Below, one piece after another: positions 5,279 through 6,959 of a DNA stretch of 6,959 bases. The stretch is from DAISIL01 sp036822015. Its GTDB lineage: Bacteria > Bacteroidota > Bacteroidia > Cytophagales > Bernardetiaceae. The position numbers and the translations under genes are program-made. The stretch is from NCBI GenBank assembly GCA_036822015.1, contig DAISIL010000101.1, positions 1 through 6,959 on the forward strand. Reading direction: 5' to 3'. The notes beneath the pieces are model-generated. The model ran no database searches. It had not been told where the DNA came from and worked only from the letters and a program-made list of their open reading frames with translations. Position 1 is the stretch's first letter, and every line of letters starts with the position of its first letter.

Positions 5279-6218
5279 GCGCGTAACGGATTTGTTTGGA
5301 CTTCGTTATCCCATCGTACAGGCGGGGATGGTCTGGTGTAGCGGCTGGAGGTTGGCCTCGGCCGTGAGTGCGGCAGGGGGGCTGGGCTTGCTTGGGGCAG
5401 GGTCGATGTATCCGGAGGTCTTGCGTGCGCATATCCGCGCCTGCAAAGCGGCTACGAATGCTCCTTTTGGGGTGAATATTCCCTTGTTGTATCCTGATAT
5501 TGAGCAGCTTATCGAAATTGTCATCAACGAACGTGTCCCGATTGTTTTTACCTCGGCGGGCAACCCCTCCACCTGGACGGCCACCCTCAAGTCTGCGGGT
5601 ATCACGGTAGTACATGTCGTTTCGAGTGCGCGTTTTGCCCAAAAAGCCGAGCAGGCCGGTGTCGATGCCATCGTTGCTGAAGGCTTTGAGGCTGGCGGAC
5701 ATAACGGACGCGAAGAGACCACCACACTTTGCCTGGTGCCATTGGTTTGTGCGGCTGTCCGAGTGCCGGTTTTGGCGGCCGGCGGGATCGGTAGCGGGGC
5801 GGCTATGCTGGCCGCGATGGCTCTCGGGGCCGAGGGCGTGCAGGTGGGCAGTCGTTTTGCGGCCAGTCGGGAGTCATCGGCACACGAGCAGTTTAAGCAA
5901 GCCGTAGTAGATGCCAAAGAGGGAGATACAAGCCTGACTCTCAAAGCCCTTACGCCTGTTCGGATGCTCAAAAACGAGTTTTATCGGCAGGTCTCCGAAG
6001 CCGAAGCCCAGGGAGCTACCCCCGACGAACTCCGCCAACTCCTCGGGCGCGGGCGATCCAAAAAAGGCATCTTCGAGGGAGATATGCAAGCTGGCGAACT
6101 TGAAATCGGGCAGGTATCGGCCCAGATTCAGGCGATCCAACCGGCGGCCCAGATCGTCGAAGACCTCTGGCAAGAATTTCTCTTAGCTCGTCAGCGGCTG
6201 AGCGCCCATCCCTCATAG
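5271..6218 (+). CDS. FMN-dependent nitronate monooxygenase / FabK-like enoyl reductase family protein
   Basis: This 315-residue TIM-barrel flavoenzyme belongs to the family uniting nitronate monooxygenases (oxidative detoxification of nitroalkane anions, formerly 2-nitropropane dioxygenase) and FabK, the flavin enoyl-ACP reductase of fatty-acid synthesis. Motifs run YPIVQAGM (13-20), AAGGLGLLGAG (34-44), FGVNIPL (66-72), VAEGFEAGGHNG (135-146) with the conserved active-site His at 144, LAAGGIGSG (168-176) and GAEGVQVGSRF (186-196) for FMN phosphate binding. The C-terminal stretch GIFEGDMQAGELEIGQVSA (266-284) is also characteristic. Length matches both subgroups, and I cannot choose between them. 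The ATG at 5271 lies inside the last codons of the Fur-type gene (8-base overlap, ATGTATAA), so translation is probably coupled and the two are likely one operon. Its last codons overlap the convergent smc gene by 6 bases. Confidence 0.9.
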   Translation: MYKRVTDLFGLRYPIVQAGMVWCSGWRLASAVSAAGGLGLLGAGSMYPEVLRAHIRACKAATNAPFGVNIPLLYPDIEQLIEIVINERVPIVFTSAGNPSTWTATLKSAGITVVHVVSSARFAQKAEQAGVDAIVAEGFEAGGHNGREETTTLCLVPLVCAAVRVPVLAAGGIGSGAAMLAAMALGAEGVQVGSRFAASRESSAHEQFKQAVVDAKEGDTSLTLKALTPVRMLKNEFYRQVSEAEAQGATPDELRQLLGRGRSKKGIFEGDMQAGELEIGQVSAQIQAIQPAAQIVEDLWQEFLLARQRLSAHPS

Positions 6219-6959
6219 CGATACGCTTTCCTCCTGGATGTTGAGTTGGCGTAGATCGACGGGTAGCACCTTTGAAATGCCCTTCTCGGGCATCGTAACG
6301 CCGTAGATCGTATCGGTGTTGGCCATGGTGCGTTTGTTGTGGGTAACGATAACAAACTGTACCTGACCCGCAAAACGCTTAATGATCTTGTTGAATTTGT
6401 CAATGTTGGCATCATCCAGCGGAGCATCTACCTCATCGAAGACACAAAAGGGCGCCGGCCGCAGCAGATAGATCGCAAAGAGCAGAGAGGTTGCCGTAAG
6501 GGTTTTTTCTCCACCGGATAGCTGCTTGATGGTCAGGGGTCTTTTTCCTTTGGGCTGTGCCAAAATTTCAATTTTTGATTCCGTAGGATCATCGGGATTC
6601 TCCAAAATCAAATCGCATTGGTCTTCCTCCGAAAAAAGTGTCCGAAAAATATCCTGAAAATTGGTACGAATGGCTTCAAAAGCCTCCATGAATGCTTTTC
6701 GGGCTGCCCTTTCGATTTCGGCTATTGTTTTTTGTAAGCTGGCTTGTGCCGACAGCAGGTCATCGCGCTGGCTTTCAATGAAAGTATGGCGTTCTTTGAT
6801 TTCTTCATACGCCTCGAGTGCCATGAGGTTGATGTTGCCGAGCTTGTCGAGTTGCTGTCGGGCAGCCTGGATGCCTTCCTTGAGTTCCTCCTCGGGGAGT
6901 TTGTCCTCGGGTTGGATGGCTTGTTCAAGCCATGTCTGATCCATTTCAAGTTGAAACTC
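6213..6959 (-). CDS. smc: Chromosome segregation protein SMC, C-terminal part (5' end beyond window)
   Basis: The frame is open to the window edge; 248 codons of the C-terminus are visible, of a protein normally near 1,170-1,190 residues. The ATG at 6944 is internal. Numbering from it, residues 1-90 are the end of the second coiled coil, including the conserved LGNINLMALEAYEEIKER (35-52). The C-terminal ATPase lobe follows, with the ABC signature LSGGEK (142-147), Walker B CVFDEVDAPLDD (167-178) with catalytic Glu171 and D-loop, and the switch-histidine segment VIVTHNKRTM (198-207). It ends with YGVTMPEKGISKVLPVDL. SMC forms the ring-shaped condensin that compacts and separates chromosomes, with kleisin ScpA and ScpB. 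The gene is convergent with the flavoenzyme gene, overlapping by 6 bases (6213-6218), and no terminator hairpin is evident between them. The hinge and N-terminal ATPase lobe lie outside the window. Confidence 0.96.
   Translation of the reverse strand, partial: EFQLEMDQTWLEQAIQPEDKLPEEELKEGIQAARQQLDKLGNINLMALEAYEEIKERHTFIESQRDDLLSAQASLQKTIAEIERAARKAFMEAFEAIRTNFQDIFRTLFSEEDQCDLILENPDDPTESKIEILAQPKGKRPLTIKQLSGGEKTLTATSLLFAIYLLRPAPFCVFDEVDAPLDDANIDKFNKIIKRFAGQVQFVIVTHNKRTMANTDTIYGVTMPEKGISKVLPVDLRQLNIQEESVSL

Noticed and set aside
5306..5971. 221-codon open frame on the minus strand inside the flavoenzyme gene
   Set aside because: Its Ala/Pro/Ser/Thr-rich composition is the usual antisense shadow of a G+C-rich gene, and the plus strand encodes all family motifs of the flavoenzyme.
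1..6959. Mobile element, CRISPR array, tRNA or rRNA gene, toxin-antitoxin pair or defence island
   Set aside because: No transposase, short regularly spaced repeats, cloverleaf, small toxin-like gene pair or defence domain was found; the recognised genes are chromosomal types.

Overview
The window looks like chromosomal DNA from a member of the phylum Bacteroidota, possibly a Saprospiria-type lineage. The evidence is a multidomain lamin-tail surface protein of the kind common in that phylum, a Bacteroidota-like SMC C-terminus and Fur-family repressor, several TAnnTTTG-like -7 promoter elements, and no recognisable Shine-Dalgarno sequence before any likely start codon. The lineage is an inference. 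Coding density is very high: seven genes, no gap over about 90 bases, and no RNA gene, insertion sequence, CRISPR array or phage feature.

Layout. Positions 1-2060 (+) hold the 3' part of a large secreted, modular lamin-tail/Ig-like repeat protein whose beginning lies outside the window. A short gap with a good -7 element leads to 2113-2961 (+), an ABC-2 permease of the polysaccharide-export type, closed by a rho-independent terminator. Convergent to it, 3005-3505 (-) encodes a small helical lipoprotein. An 85-bp, A/T-tract-rich divergent intergenic region separates that gene from 3591-4805 (+), an ATP-grasp ligase of unassigned substrate. Then follow 4850-5278 (+), a Fur-family metalloregulator, and 5271-6218 (+), an FMN-dependent nitronate monooxygenase/FabK-like enzyme; these two overlap by 8 bases. 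Finally 6213-6959 (-) is the C-terminal ATPase lobe of the chromosome-partition protein SMC, cut by the window edge and overlapping the flavoenzyme gene tail-to-tail by 6 bases.

How the genes relate. Only the Fur-type regulator and the flavoenzyme show strong evidence of co-expression. The permease has no ATPase partner here and a terminator directly behind it, so it probably works with an ATPase encoded elsewhere. The lipoprotein and ATP-grasp genes may share a control region but have no obvious functional link.

I see no clear new multi-gene system. The most unusual points are the patchwork base composition and duplicated cysteine-paired modules of the lamin-tail gene, the orphan permease, the near-helically phased A-tracts between the divergent genes, the lipoprotein with a His/Met cluster on a predicted helical bundle, and the unassigned ATP-grasp enzyme.
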